From Cricetomys ansorgei (Eukaryota > Chordata > Mammalia > Rodentia > Nesomyidae), in NCBI GenBank assembly GCA_026225945.1, contig JAMJFZ010001258.1, positions 12,020,001 to 12,084,000 on the forward strand: DNA of 64,000 nt, written 5' to 3'. The notes beneath the pieces are model-generated. The model worked only from the letters and a program-made list of their open reading frames with translations, was not told the DNA's origin and ran no database searches. Positions 34,914 through 47,204 of this stretch are shown here, piece after piece. Made by a program: the position numbers and the translations under genes. Each line of letters opens with the position of its first letter. Position 1 is the stretch's first letter.

Positions 34914-37900
34914 AAACAACCAGGACAGAACCCAGTCAGCCACACAAGGTGAGGATGGGAGCATGAAGAGCTCATGACAGAGTAGGACATGCCGCCTTGA
35001 GTCTCAGATGGTGGAGGAGGGAAGGAGCAGGAAACCAGGAAAGAAAACATCAGGACTGGCTTGGACCTTGAGGCAGTCTGTGGATCAGGCAGGAGAATCG
35101 GGAGGTGCTTCTGAGAAGTAGCATCAGGGTGGTGCAGAACTGAGCCAAAGAGAGAAACAGACACTGGATATATTGGTAAGAAGTCTATAGCATAGGACAA
35201 CTGGGACTCCACGGTACTGCTAACTCTGGGAGACTACAGATCACACAAGGGAACCAACCCCCAGGGGCTAGAGCAAGGGTAAGTCACCATCACTCTTTTT
35301 CCTATGTAGCCCAGCCTAATGCATATACAATATCTGCCAGCATTGCAGCCTGCCTGCTCAGGCTAAGCAAAGTCTTCCCACAGCCAAAGGAAACCCATGG
35401 GTGGTGGGGTGGTCAAGCTGGGGAGCCTGCAGACTGCTCTGGCTGTGCCTGGGGTGTGACAGCAGAGAGGACAGAGAAAATAGTCCCCAGTGGGAGTGTG
35501 GGGGAATGACAAAACATTAAAGTCCTCAAAGCTGCAAGCTGGACAGCCAGTGAGTTCACAGATGTACTTGGTTGATGACCTCATGACCCAGAGCGAGGCA
35601 GGGCTGCGAGGGTTAAGGGCAAGTTGTTTAGACTTTATTCCTCACTGGCAGGACTACCAACAGGGCTGGACACTGACTTAAGGATGGGACCCCAGGGAGT
35701 GGCAGAGTTCCTGTGAGTCCCTGGTCTCTTCGCTGCCCCCAGCTTCTCTTTCCACTGCACCTTGCTGGACCCAAGCCCCCTGAACTTTCCCCCTGACAGA
35801 GAGCATGATGACTGTTGAGATGGGACCTTCCTCCCCTCCAGCCCAGACCCACAGCCTGACCCTGTGACGATGGCTCCAGAGCCATTACTCTGAAAACGAT
35901 TGCACCAGCCAGTGTGAGAGGCGGTGAGGCCAAGCTGAGGCTCCAAGGAGACACCTGCAAGCTCACACGGAGAAAGCTCAGACTTTCAGATGGAGGTGCC
36001 ATTTCAATTTTCCCACTCCCATTCTTCAACCTCAGGCTAAGGAGGGAATAAATCCGCTTTGATTTGTAGACTGACTTCTTTAAAGAGACAGCTTTTTCTT
36101 TTCCGGATTTATTTTTTCCTTGTGTTTGGTCCAGACACCAGAAGCCCAAAATGGGATTTTGGTGTCTTGGTTGGAAGACTCAAATGCCAAGAGAGACTGT
36201 AGGGAAGGCTGGACTACCAGTCCATCCTTCTTACTAATCCAAAAGTCAAGTAAGTCCATGGAGGGCTTTTTTTTTTCCTCTAGAATTTCAGGCTCCCTGA
36301 GGGCTAATTTCTCTGAAAGCTGCATTAAACTAATAGCACCATAAAAGGCCCATTGTGAGATGTAATTGGTTTGCAGGACTTTCCTATAAAAATAATAAAA
36401 TGACTGCCAAAGGCAGTTTCCAAAGGTCAATTATCTTTGTGTTGCTTGAGTTGAGTGGAGGTCAGTCCCAGAATTCCATTTTATAAGCCTATCAATCAAA
36501 ATGGGACCCTGCCTTACCCATCTGACCCCATCAGCAACGAGGGAAGTCACAGGCTCCACCCTTGTGACGATTGCCAAAAGGGCATTTTGGGCTCCTCTTT
36601 TCCCAGGAAGAGACTGACCCTGTGTCACCACAGAATGCAGAACTGGGAAATGAAAAATTCAAAGAAGAAGGAAAATGAGAAACGTGGAAGGGCGGATAGA
36701 GCGGGAGGGGCCAGACGACCAGGTGAGACAGAGGAGGTGAGCAGACTGGGACTCTTGGGTGCACTTCATCCAAACCAGCTTAAACTTGCCTGGGCAAACG
36801 TGAAGTTAGTAAGCTGGCAAACACAAGTGACCGCCTTACTGATGGGCAGACCCAAGAGTTCCAGCAAGGCCAGCTGTTGGTTCTCCCTTCCTCTCTGTCT
36901 CTGCACTGTGGACCTCTGCTTTCAGACTAGCTCTCAGCCACAAGGAGGGAGCACCAGGCTGCCCTTGGGAGCCATCTTGCCCACTGAGCTACCTCATCAG
37001 AGACTTTTCTTCTGGTGTTACCATACCAACTTTGGCAGAGTGGGGACGCTCTGATTAATGCCATTTGGAGCTCCCCCAAAAGCTATCCAACTCAAATAAG
37101 CCATGCCAGCTTATCTTCAGGGGTTCTGATAAAGCCCTTTCCCGTTCATTCACCCGCCCACCCAACACTCTACTGTCCCGGTAAGAGCTAATTTTATGGG
37201 AGAAAAAAATGTTTCTGTTTCTTGCCCCTGCTCTGATGAACAATTGCTCTTACAGGATCATGCTTAATTATCTTCAAGTCCTACACTGTGCAAGTCTCAA
37301 TAAAGATATATAGAAAAGTGTGGCCAGTGTACAAAACAGTAACAATGGCTGTCTCTCGGTGTCCTGTTCAGATTCCTTGTTTTTCCCCTCTCCTTCTTGC
37401 ATTTCAAATATTTTAAATATTTCTGAAATGAAATTTTATTGCTTATACAATTTCATTATTCAGATTCTATATGCACCAAGCAACATTTTAACTTCTTAAC
37501 ATGGTTTCCCAAGTCAGTTTACTACAAAAGAGAAGATGGGTGAATTATCCAGAATATTTTTTTAAATATTTTAAATAACAGTATCCTGCTATGCAAGTCT
37601 ATAAATTGCTCTCTGGGTCTCAGATGTAAATCCACTCACAAGGTGCCAACTGGCCTCTCTGTAGCCCAACCCATGGCAACATCATAAGACCCATAAGAAT
37701 GTTTGCCTGCTCACAGTAGCCCTGCAGTGACCACCACCTCTATAGCCTGCCCATGGAGCAATTACTCATCAGCAGCTAATGAAAGCCAGGGTATTTTCTG
37801 GGGTCCACACGAGGGGGTGGTCTCTTGATGTAATCAGCAATTGCCCACACTGAGCGTAAACAGGATTCGCCATCCCTGGGAGCAGCAGCAACAAAAAATA

Positions 37901-39895
37901 TACCAGCTGGGGCCAGGGGTACACAAGAATCATTTTCTGCAATGGGACTAAAAGCAGAAATTACCAGACCTTTGAAATAGTTCAAACCTAGATCTTAATG
38001 TTTTGAATAGGATCAAAGGACCTTGAGATAATACAGTTCTTCTTTATGAAGTCCTTTGTCACACAGGTACAGTGGTTCACCAGTATGTCATTTGAAAGTA
38101 TTTTAAACTTCTATACCCAGAGTCACCTTAAAAGGATAGAATTGCTGGCCAGATAAAGAAAAAAATCCTGAAAGGACATTGGTGCTTCTTAGACGTGAGG
38201 CTGAACTGACAGAACATCACACTATGTACATATATAATACCTGTACATACTGTAAATCTGATCTATTTCTCAGGGGAAATGGCCATTACTCAGAAACAAA
38301 CCAACATTGATCATCCATTCCCTAAGATTTACACGTTATTTCAAGTCATCCCTTTTGAGCAACCCTGGAACATGGGACATTGATAGAGAAACCCAGCAAC
38401 TGGAGAACCAGAATTTAATCCCCTGTGTATCCCATCTTCCTTTCAGGACCCTTCACGCCCTTCTTGTCAAAACTGTGGCTGTGCAAAGCACACATGGCTG
38501 TGGTGGACATCCATGTGTCGTGTGTCCGTCCTGCGTGTTCTACATGTTCAGATGCAGACAGAGGGCGCAGGTACCGAGTGAGAAAACTCAAATGAGAACC
38601 AAACTAGAGCTGACTCTGAATAACAGAAATCAGTTTAACTTGAAGGGTCTCGGAACGCCCATTCTGGGCAGTGGGCTCTGGATCAGTGTGTCCACCTCTG
38701 GCTGAAATACAACCTTTCCAGAGGGAATTTCTGAGTGCCAGGCAAGCATAATTCTAAACATAACAGTAAACGTTGACTGGGAAATAAACACTGTGGTGAT
38801 AAATCCCATAAGGAAATAGTAAAAGTGTCTCTGCCCAGATAACAGCCGCACACACCAGCGTTCCCAGAAAGGTGGCCATAAATGTAAATCTCTGTCTGCT
38901 TTAAAGAAGAGCGCCTTTGGCAGACCCACTCCAGCCACTCGAAAAGTTACAGGGCCAGGGCGCCTGTCCTCGGATACAGCTTTCTCAGGGTGGCGCTGGC
39001 CAAACTGGGATCTCAAAATGCAGACTGGAGAAAGTACAAATCTTTCTTTAGAGGTTTACAGGGGCGGGAAGAAAAGACAGGCTTGTTGAGAGTTGGCTTT
39101 GTTGTTCTTTACAATCACAAGAGGATTTGGACACACGCTTTAGTTTATGAAGTATAAATCCTGCTTAAATCTATAGACGTTAAGAAGACATGTGATGGTT
39201 CTTTGAAGAAGAAAGAAACTCCTCGGTCAAATTGCACTGAGCAGTGTTCTTTGCTGTTGCAAGATATTGATAAATCTCCAGGTCTTCGACAAGGGGAGTC
39301 GAGAACAGGAAACTCATTTCAAATCACAGCTCAGGTAGGCATCTGAGTTGAAATAAGATGAAAAGTCATTAATTTTTTTTTCTATTAAGCTACCACCAAG
39401 TACACGTAGAGTGGCTCTCTCCTTCCCTTATTTCAACCTGAAATCTGCTAAAGACTCAAGCCAAGATTCCTGTCCCAAATCTTCAAAGAACCACACAAAA
39501 TCGTCCTCTGCCTTTTTCCTTAACGCAAACAGCAAGGTGTGAACAGAGCTGTCACTTAGCATGGTAATTAATACAGAGAGAATTATGAGAGGCTACAAGT
39601 ATCCTTTTCTTGTCTCAAACATCACTGAGGCCAGGGAAGTTCATGTCTATGTTGCTGCTGGGATAATAAACGCACCTGATGGATAGGTACATTCTACCTG
39701 TCAGGATTCAGTAACACAATATTCCCAACTAATTTCTGACCTTCCAAATCTTCACAGACGAAAGGGAGTTGTGGAGGTAAAATGCTTCCTTGAAGCAAAT
39801 CTTGTAAGCAGAAAGAACCTTTTGCCAAACCTTTTGACATGCCTTTTGTCAACTTTCTGCAACACCAGCAGCTATTGAAAGGTTGACTGTCCTCA
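34914..39895. other. 5-kb intergenic stretch without recognised repeats
   Basis: I recognised no SINE, LTR or L1 here, which is unusual for rodent intergenic DNA of this length. An A/T-rich patch lies near 37395-37600. The longest frame (36455-37054, 199 codons on plus) shows no domain, codon bias or splice context that I can defend. Confidence 0.4.
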
Positions 39896-41745
39896 CTATG
39901 GTTTCTATTGCTGTGATGAAACACCATGACCAAAAGCCAGCTAGGGAGGAAAGGGTTTATTTGGTTTACACTTCCACATCATAGTCCATCACTGAAGGAA
40001 GCCAGGGCAGGAACCCGGAGGCAGGAGCTGATGCAGAGGCCATGGAGGGGTGCTGCTTACTGGCTTGTTCTTCATGGCTTACTCAGCCTGCTTTCTTATA
40101 GAACACAGGACCACCAGCCCAAGGATGACACTGCTCACAATAATGGGCTTGGCCCTCCCCAATCAACATTAAGAAAATGCCCTATAGGCTTGCCTCCAAC
40201 CCTATTTTATGGAGGGGGCTTTTTTAAAAGTTGAAGTTCCCTTCTTTCAGATGACTTCAGCGTGTGTCAAGTTGACATAAAACTAGCCAGTACAACTAAC
40301 TGACCCGTAGTCAGCTTGACACACAAACACATCACTGTTAAAACACAATCTTTCCTTTATTGTTCATCCCTAAGATCACACGTTCATAAAGACATCACAA
40401 TATAAAACATTTTACAAACCAAAAAAAAATTCCACATCCTTTAAAAAATCAAGCACTTAAGAGAATTCAGTTTATCTTAAAATATCCAGTCTCTGCTAAA
40501 ATCCAACGTCTTTTAAAACATAATGTCTCTAAACTATGGGCTCATATGAAATAAAAAATAAGTTAAATACTTTTGTAGCAGGATGCTTTGCCAAGAACTT
40601 TTCTGTCCTGTGCAGCCTTCCTTATGATTTAATGCCGCTTGGACTTCTGGGAACAGCTTAGGAAATAAAGAAGGCAGTGGCCAGTTGGCAGTTGGCAGCA
40701 GGTAGGATGGGACAGTTGGTGGGATGGTTTAAGAGATGATCGTTCAGTTCCCTATGAGCTCTTGTTCTCCAAGCTTCAGACTGATAAGGACAGCCAAAAA
40801 GGGGCAGTGAACTGCAAGAGTGGTGAAGAATTCTTTCTTTCCTGTCTCTTTTTAGAGCTAGAGGGTAAAAAGGCACAGGGGTAACCTGTTACAAGTTAGG
40901 AATTTGTCTCAGTGGCAGCTGGGACAAGAGAACAGGCTTTGGAATTCAGTTACATACTTTCTGACCTCAGGAGGAAAGAACCAGGGCACAGTCACAATCC
41001 ATCAAAGCAAAACCAAACTTCACCTGCGTAAATAACTCAATGGCCGTGCCCACTGTCTGGGATCCACTTGTGATCTTCTGGGCAACTCTGAAGGGCTTGA
41101 GTCAAACAAGCCTCTGGCTCTGCCCTCTGAAGCACACATACAACCTGTCTTTGAGGCTCCAGTTGGTTTCACTCCCACTACTGCTGCTGTGCTCGGTGGT
41201 CATCTCAGGGTATTGGTATCTCCAAAATGCTGGGGTCTTCTGTGGCAACTGGGCTGCACTTTCACCAATAGCCTCTCCTGGGCTCTCTTCATGGAACCAA
41301 GCCTCAACTTCTCTGCATTTTAATTTAATTAACTCATTTAATTCTGGGCCTTCCACTGCTCCTAAGGCTGCACCTTCACCAGTGGCCTCTCCTGGCCTCT
41401 CACAGTGCCAAACCTCAGCTGCTCCCCATGATTCTTTCATGCCTTCAAAACCAGCACCACCTGGGTGACTCTTATAGTATCAAGTTCAGCTGCCAGCACA
41501 AGGTACAACCTTGACCGCCTCTGAAACACAGCTTTTGTGTGCTGACTCTGAGAAAACACTTCCCAGAAAATGTAACCCCAATGTTGCCAGCCCAGGGATG
41601 GTCCTTCCCCACCAATCACTAATTTAAAAAATGCCCTACAGGCTTGCCTACAGCCTGGTCTTACGGATTCATTTTCTCAATAGAGGTTCCCTCCTCTCTG
41701 ATGACTTTAGCTTGTGTTGAGTTAACATAAAAATATTCAGCACAG
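39896..41745 (-). mobile_element. MT-like MaLR retroelement with both LTRs and internal region
   Basis: Antisense non-autonomous LTR retroelement. The 3' LTR is 39896-40296; it ends (plus strand) with CTATTGCTGTGATGAAACACCATGACC at the left and GTGTCAAGTTGACATAAAACTAGCC at the right. The internal region, about 40297-41605, contains the characteristic repeated phrase CACCAATAGCCTCTCCTGG / CACCAGTGGCCTCTCCTGG. The 5' LTR is truncated to about 41606-41745. MaLR internal regions encode no functional proteins, so the 142-codon frame here is not a gene. Confidence 0.75.
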
Positions 41746-41803
41746 TGATGCTCTGTCTCAGGTATAAACTAGAACCACCTAGATAACCAACTAGACAGTT
41801 CAT

Positions 41804-41871
41804 CATTATATCATATCATATTATATCACATTACATCACATCAATCACATCATCATCACCATCATCATCAC

Positions 41872-41909
<38 letters not shown>
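41804..41909 (+). repeat. (ATC)n microsatellite with degenerate left end
   Basis: ATATCAT and ACATCAC variants grade into pure ATC units, ending in thirteen or so uninterrupted ATC copies near 41870-41908. It starts about 60 bases past the truncated LTR. Confidence 0.93.
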
Positions 41910-41911
<2 letters not shown>

Positions 41912-43139
41912 TATCAGCCCATAGAACACATCCTAACAAAAGGATTTGAGATTGAGATACATCTTCAGATGATGTGGTGCCATCTGCTTACACAAGACCT
42001 GGCTTTCCTTTTAGCTCAAGAGAGCCAAGACCATTTGACCAGAGAATGATACTGAAGCACAAAGGTGGCCTGATGGCCAATGGGAAGCATGTTGCCCCTT
42101 CACCTCACTCCAGCACCCCCCTCCTCTGTCTTCCTTATTTACCCAAAAGAAACTCCAAGCTGCTTAACTTCCTGAGGTTTCTGCCTGTGCTGATGTTCTC
42201 CCCACATCTCTGCCACTGCCTCCCCTCTCCTGGAGCTCATATACTTCAGGCTGCTGTAATCTCTGCTGACTATATATTTGTTTTTAATTTGGAGTTTTAA
42301 TGTGGAGCTCCCATATAATCAGTTATTAGGTACAATTACTTCTTTATGAGTAGAATTATCACACTATCAAGTTTATTAATTCTTCAGGAAAATGTAGTTG
42401 CGTTATACTGGAGTTGAAATTCCTTCTTCCAATATCTCTGCTCCAAGCTTTCTTTAATGCCCCAATCTTGCCTTTGAGAGGTCTGATTCTCATAATGCTC
42501 TCCTTTACCCCGTATAGCAACTTGAATCTCTGATGTGGATTCTACTCTCTGGACTTCTTCAGAACGGGCCAACTCCCCTTGTGAGGCAGTAGACCCAGGG
42601 AATAACAAGTTCATGCCTTTCAGCAAGAGTGGGTTCAGACCACAGAAGCCAAAAACCACACCAAGTCAGCCCCAAGGGACCGAGAGCACCTGAAGAGCAG
42701 CTCACACATGCAAACTAGCAGTGAGCATGCGCCATGTATCACCAGAGGCGAATGCAAACCTAACATCAACAGAGCCATCCAATCCAGGTTTTGCATGTGA
42801 AACTTCTCTGTTTTGGAAGTTGACAGTCAAAACAGACAATGATTTTAAACACTATGTCGGCCAAACAAAACACATCTGCCAACCAGATCCAAGCCACAGA
42901 TCGTGAGCTAGAATCAAACATCTTTTCTACAAACCAGCAGTGATTGGTTCAACTGCAAAAGTGAACATCTTGAGCACTTTTTTTTTTTTAATTCTTATTG
43001 TCCTACCCACGGGCCGGAAGAAAGGATTAGGAGTCCTATCGAGAACATTCTCATTTGCCTGGAGGTTTTCTTTTCGTCAGTGTCACAGGCAGACTCATCT
43101 GTCGCACAAGGTTGTCTGTGTGCACTGGCAGTGTGGCAA
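41910..43139. other. Intergenic, nothing recognised
   Basis: A 91-codon minus-strand frame at 42384-42659 is hydrophilic but matches nothing I know. A T run lies at about 42979-42990. Confidence 0.4.
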
Positions 43140-43265
43140 CAACTCTCGCATGTGTCTGTGTGTGGCCTCGGAAAAATCACTAAACTTCTCTGAGCCTCAG
43201 TTTCCCCAACTGAAACAGGGATTACAAAAACATCCTCTTTGGAGGAACTTAACTATTACCAGTTG
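43140..43265 (+). repeat. MIR fragment
   Basis: GGCCTCGGAAAAATCACTAAACTTCTCTGAGCCTCAGTTTCCCC is a clear MIR core; it continues into AACTGAAACAGGGATTAC. Confidence 0.8.
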
Positions 43266-43516
43266 TTTCTGGGTTGATGGTGTTCCAGAATTAACAATGT
43301 GCTTCCAAAGACTAACCTAAAGAAAGGAGTTAGTGGATTTTTTATGGTGAAGAGACCTAAAAATCACTAGCTTAGCCAAACGATAAAGGTGAATGTCAAA
43401 AGCAAAGTCACAGGGTTACCATGCACCCCTGAAATGATCGCCTTACAAGGGGACTTTGGTTCTGTGATGATAAAGCAACAACAACAATAAAGCCACCAAA
43501 CTATAACTCTGATAAA

Positions 43517-43935
43517 CTCACAGTCTTAGTTAGGGTTTCTATTGCCGTGATGAAACACCATGACCAAAAGCAAATTGGAGAGGAAAGGATTTATTCAACT
43601 TACAATTCCACGTTGTAGTGTATCACTGAAGGAAGGAAGTCAGGACAGGAACTCAAGCAGAGCAGGAATCTGGGGGCAGAAGATGATGCAGAGGCCATGG
43701 AGGAGTGCTGCTTACTGGCTTGCTCCTCATGGCTTGCTCAATCTGCTTTCTTATAGAACCCAGAACCACCAGCCCAGGGATGGCACCACCCACAATGGGC
43801 TTGATCCTGCCCCATCAATCACTAATTAAGAAAATGCCCTACAGCAGGATCTTATGGAGGCGTTTCCTCAATTGAGGTTCCTTCCTTTCAGCTAACTGTA
43901 GTTTGTGTCAAGTTGACAGAAGACTAACTGGCACC
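43517..43935 (-). mobile_element. MT-like MaLR solo LTR, antisense, nearly full length
   Basis: Left edge GTTAGGGTTTCTATTGCCGTGATGAAACACCATGACC, right edge GTGTCAAGTTGACAGAAGACTAACTGGCA. Highly similar in order to the LTR at 39896-40296. No internal region adjoins it, so it is a solo LTR. Confidence 0.82.
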
Positions 43936-45079
43936 GACAGCAAGTAACTTACCCAGAGACATTCTGTAGACTACACTTTCAAAGAGGAAGCAGCCCATTG
44001 GGTTGAATGTTGAGAGACTGTGTAAGATTAAGACAAGCAATGACCCGCTGGACACAGATGTTTCCAGAATTAGATTGGAGACCAAACTAGAACGGAGAAA
44101 GTTGAAGAATGGGTTGGACCGAGGAGAGATACTGGAAAGATTTCTGGGAGAAAAGATGCAAAATTGGAATTCGAGCTGAAAAGAAGTGAAAGCCACGAAG
44201 ATGCTTGGGCTCTGAAGAGTCATGCCAGTAAATACCCACAGGCTAACGAGAAGGCTCCTTGAGAGAGGGGCTGGTGATTGAGAAGTCCTGAAACTAGCCA
44301 AAGCAGCAAGTCCTCGAAGAAGACGAGGAGGGATTCAGAACGCAGAAAGAGCTGCCAGTCTTTGATAGATGGAGGGTCCTGTCCTACTCCTTAATGGGAG
44401 GGAAGTGGGGAAGTGCCACTGTGTGATTCGCGTTTGCTGGGGGCAAGAGTGTGGTTTTGACATCCTCGGTCAAGTACAAAGCAAGACAGTCAGATATGAG
44501 GTACATATAGGAAGGTGAGGGGTGAGGGAGGGTGGAGACAGAGGGAAGTAGAAGGACCCTCACTGAGGCAGCCTCGCTAGTCCATCATAGCAGAGAGGGT
44601 GCTAAGAGGGTTGAAAGAGTTCACGTGGGAACAGTAGCAATTATGCTCCGCCCAGGAGGGAGAGGAAGGAAAGAGATGAACAGTGACTAAATAGTAGGGT
44701 TCATGTTTGGAAGGTGGGATGATGCTGGAAAATTGCACTGGTTATTCTGGTACACATTGTCTAGAAGAGTAGGCACCCAGTGAGAGAACAGAGGACTTAA
44801 AGTCAAGGTGTTATGATTGGTGGGATTTGGGGATGGTGACTAGTGTGGGTAAGAGGAAAAGGTATTGTGGGATGGAGAAATTCAAGGGCATTGTGCGAGC
44901 CATCCACAGAGCAGCTGAAGGCCACAGAGGCACTAAGAGGAGTAAGCACAGAAAGGCTTACAAAGCCAATCAGCAAGGCCATTGGAGCCCAGGAAGTGAA
45001 CAGATACCTGAGAACAATTCAGAGGACTGGTGGGTATGGCTGGATGGTCCAACTTCATCAAATCCACTGATGTTTTCCC
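43936..45079. other. Intergenic; part may be ancient repeat
   Basis: Sequence near 43960-45060 has long purine-rich phrases that suggest an ancient repeat, but I could not assign a family. Short frames of up to 125 codons have no recognised domain. Confidence 0.35.
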
Positions 45080-45290
45080 AAAGAAAAGAAAAAGGGATAT
45101 ACCTCAACAGTAAGGCTCTGGCCCGGCACACATGCAGCCTTGGGTTCAATCCTCCATACTAAAAACAAATTGCATTAGGCCAGCTATAGTGGTGACCATG
45201 CCTGTTAATTCCAGTACTCTAGAGGCTGAGGCAAGGGATCACCACGGGTTCAAGGATAGCCTGGGTTCAGAGTGAGGAGAGAGAGAAAGG
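45080..45290 (+). repeat. ID-B1 composite SINE
   Basis: GGATATACCTCAACAGTAAGGCTCTGGCCCGGCACACATGCAGCCTTGGGTTCAATCC is ID-like. It is followed by B1-like ATGCCTGTTAATTCCAGTACTCTAGAGGCTGAGGCAAGGGATC. Confidence 0.7.
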
Positions 45291-46299
45291 ATGAAAGCAG
45301 TATTTTTCAGAGCACAGATGGCAGCTCCACCATAACCTCAGCCCGGAGCATGTGACATATGTGGTACTTAACAAGAAGAACTGCTATTCAAGAGGGCATT
45401 AGTACAAGGAAAGAAAGGGGAACCTGTGCTCAGAGCTGAGGTTGAGGACATCGGGAGGCAGGCTGATCACAGGCAAGAATTCCTCGAAGAGAGGAGAAAG
45501 AAGAGGAAGGGAGCAGGTGGAAGGCAGGCAAGCCCAGTTCAGTTGCTGACTGAACTAAGCCATCCAGAGTGCTGTGGGATTAATCAAAGAGGCTCAGAGC
45601 TCCACATTTTCCCCTCAGAAACCAAGTGCAATGGCCTTGGAGGTGAGTAGCCTCTCTCGGAAGATGAGAGTGGAATGGGGGGTCCTCCCGGCCAGGCTGA
45701 GCATTGTGGGTTGGAACTTACAAAGGATCCTGATGCACGCGCACATCCAGGCCAATAAAATTAATCTCTCAAGAGAGACTTGGACATCAGCATTATGGAA
45801 AGCTCCCCAGGAAACTTACAAGTGCAGCTACATTTGAGACTAGGGGATCTCCTCCCGAAGATGCTGGCGTGTGGCTGGCCCTCCAGGTTGTCCACGCCTT
45901 GCTGTGGTGGTGTCACTGTTTACTGTCTCTCTTATCAAATTCCCTGGAACGATCGCAGCACGGAGGAGGAGAGCCACTGCCTGTTTAAGCTGTAGATGTG
46001 AACAGTGTTATTTTGGAACCAGAAGAGTTCCTGGCACTCTGTCTCAAATGGAGTATAAAAAAGACTAATCACTAATGTGAGAGAGACAGCACCGACACAA
46101 TATACTTTAATAGCCATTCAATCTTTTAATGTCTATTTAAGGAGCATAATAGAAGGTCTCATAACCCAGTGGCCATTCTTGACCGTATATCTACCCAGAA
46201 GGCAGTGAAGTGATTTCCTATGATGCCTATTACGCACTCACCTGACCACTCAGAATAGTTTTTCAAAATATCCAAACTATCAGTCAGGGGAAAGAATTT
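45291..46299. other. Intergenic, nothing recognised
   Basis: No gene or repeat recognised. Confidence 0.4.
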
Positions 46300-46329
46300 A
46301 ACTTTGTTAAATTCCAATTTAACAAAGTT
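46300..46329. repeat. Perfect 14-bp-arm inverted repeat with 2-base loop
   Basis: AACTTTGTTAAATT, then CC, then AATTTAACAAAGTT. The arms are exact complements. The motif lies at the left edge of a MIR copy. Confidence 0.95.
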
Positions 46330-46505
46330 GGAATTTCTCGAACATTTACTATGTACAAGGCATTGTATAAACATCATATATAGCATCTCATAATCCTGGA
46401 AGTTCTATGAGATAGGTACTAGGTGTACTTTTAGTCCTCGCTTTACAAATTAGAATCCAAAGGCTGGAAAAGTTAGTTTGGCTTGACTTAGAACAAACGG
46501 CTATG
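46330..46505 (+). repeat. MIR fragment
   Basis: GAACATTTACTATGTACAAGGCATTGTATAAAC, ATAGCATCTCATAATCCTGG and CTATGAGATAGGTACTAGG follow the MIR core in order. Confidence 0.75.
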
Positions 46506-46544
46506 ATTGAAAGAGTACAAAGCCCAATTAAGAAATGCTTCTGA

Positions 46545-46655
46545 TCTGGGCATACGGTGGCACGTGTCTGTAATCACAACATCTGGATGACATGGAAGAC
46601 ACGAAGTTTGAGGCCAACCTGGGCTACATAAGGAGAACTCAGAGACAAGGAGCAA
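46545..46655 (+). repeat. B1 SINE
   Basis: CTGGGCATACGGTGGCACGTGTCTGTAATCACAACATCTGG and GAAGTTTGAGGCCAACCTGGGCTACATAAGG are B1. It runs straight into a purine tail. Confidence 0.8.
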
Positions 46656-46756
46656 GGGGACTGAGAGGGAAGAGGAGCAGAAAAGAGAGGAGAGGAGAAA
46701 GGAGAGGAAGGGAGGGGAGGGGAGGGGAAGAAAAGAGAGAAGAAGAGAAGAGAGGT
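46656..46756 (+). repeat. AGAG/GGGA-rich purine tract
   Basis: Expanded purine tail of the B1 copy, containing GGGGAGGGGAGGGG and AAAAGAGAGAAG units. Confidence 0.85.
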
Positions 46757-47204
46757 TCCCATGTTCATTGGAGTACTGGTCCCAATCAATCAACAGAAGT
46801 CTACCTTGATGACTGATGAACAGGTGAATAAGATACAGTAAGATGTGGTATAAATGTACAAGATTGTCTTGAGCCTTTAAAAAGAGAGAATTCCTACATT
46901 TGTAACCACGTGGAGGAACTTGGGGATGTTACACTAATTGCTATAAGCTAGACACAGGAAGACAAATGCTAAGCAATCTCACTTACATATAAAACATACA
47001 AGTCTAAACTCTAGGAAGTTGAGAGTCGATGAAGTTTAAGAGGGGCTGTGGTGGGCAGGGAAAGGAAAGGGCAGAAGCTGATCACAGGATACAAAGCTTC
47101 AGCGGGGACAAAGAATTCTTTTAAGATCTATTGTATTGCAAAGTGACCATCACCGATAAGAATTTGTATTTCAAAAAATTTTAATTAAAAAGGTTTTAAA
47201 ATGA
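46757..47204 (+). mobile_element. Old L1 (L1MA/L1MB-type) 3' portion
   Basis: ATGTTCATTGGAGTACTGGTCCCAATC, TTTGTAACCACGTGGAGGAACTTGG, GACACAGGAAGACAAATGC and ATCTCACTTACATATAAAAC are the end of L1 ORF2. CACAGGATACAAAGCTTCAGCGGGG is the L1 3' UTR. Confidence 0.8.

Noticed and set aside
36455..37054. 199-codon plus-strand open frame
   Set aside because: No domain, signal or family resemblance. Composition shifts abruptly along it, and length is within chance expectation for 64 kb examined in six frames.
41040..41468. 142-codon plus-strand open frame with a hydrophobic stretch
   Set aside because: It sits in the non-coding internal region of a MaLR element, and the repeated Pro/Ser/Ala phrases are part of that repeat.
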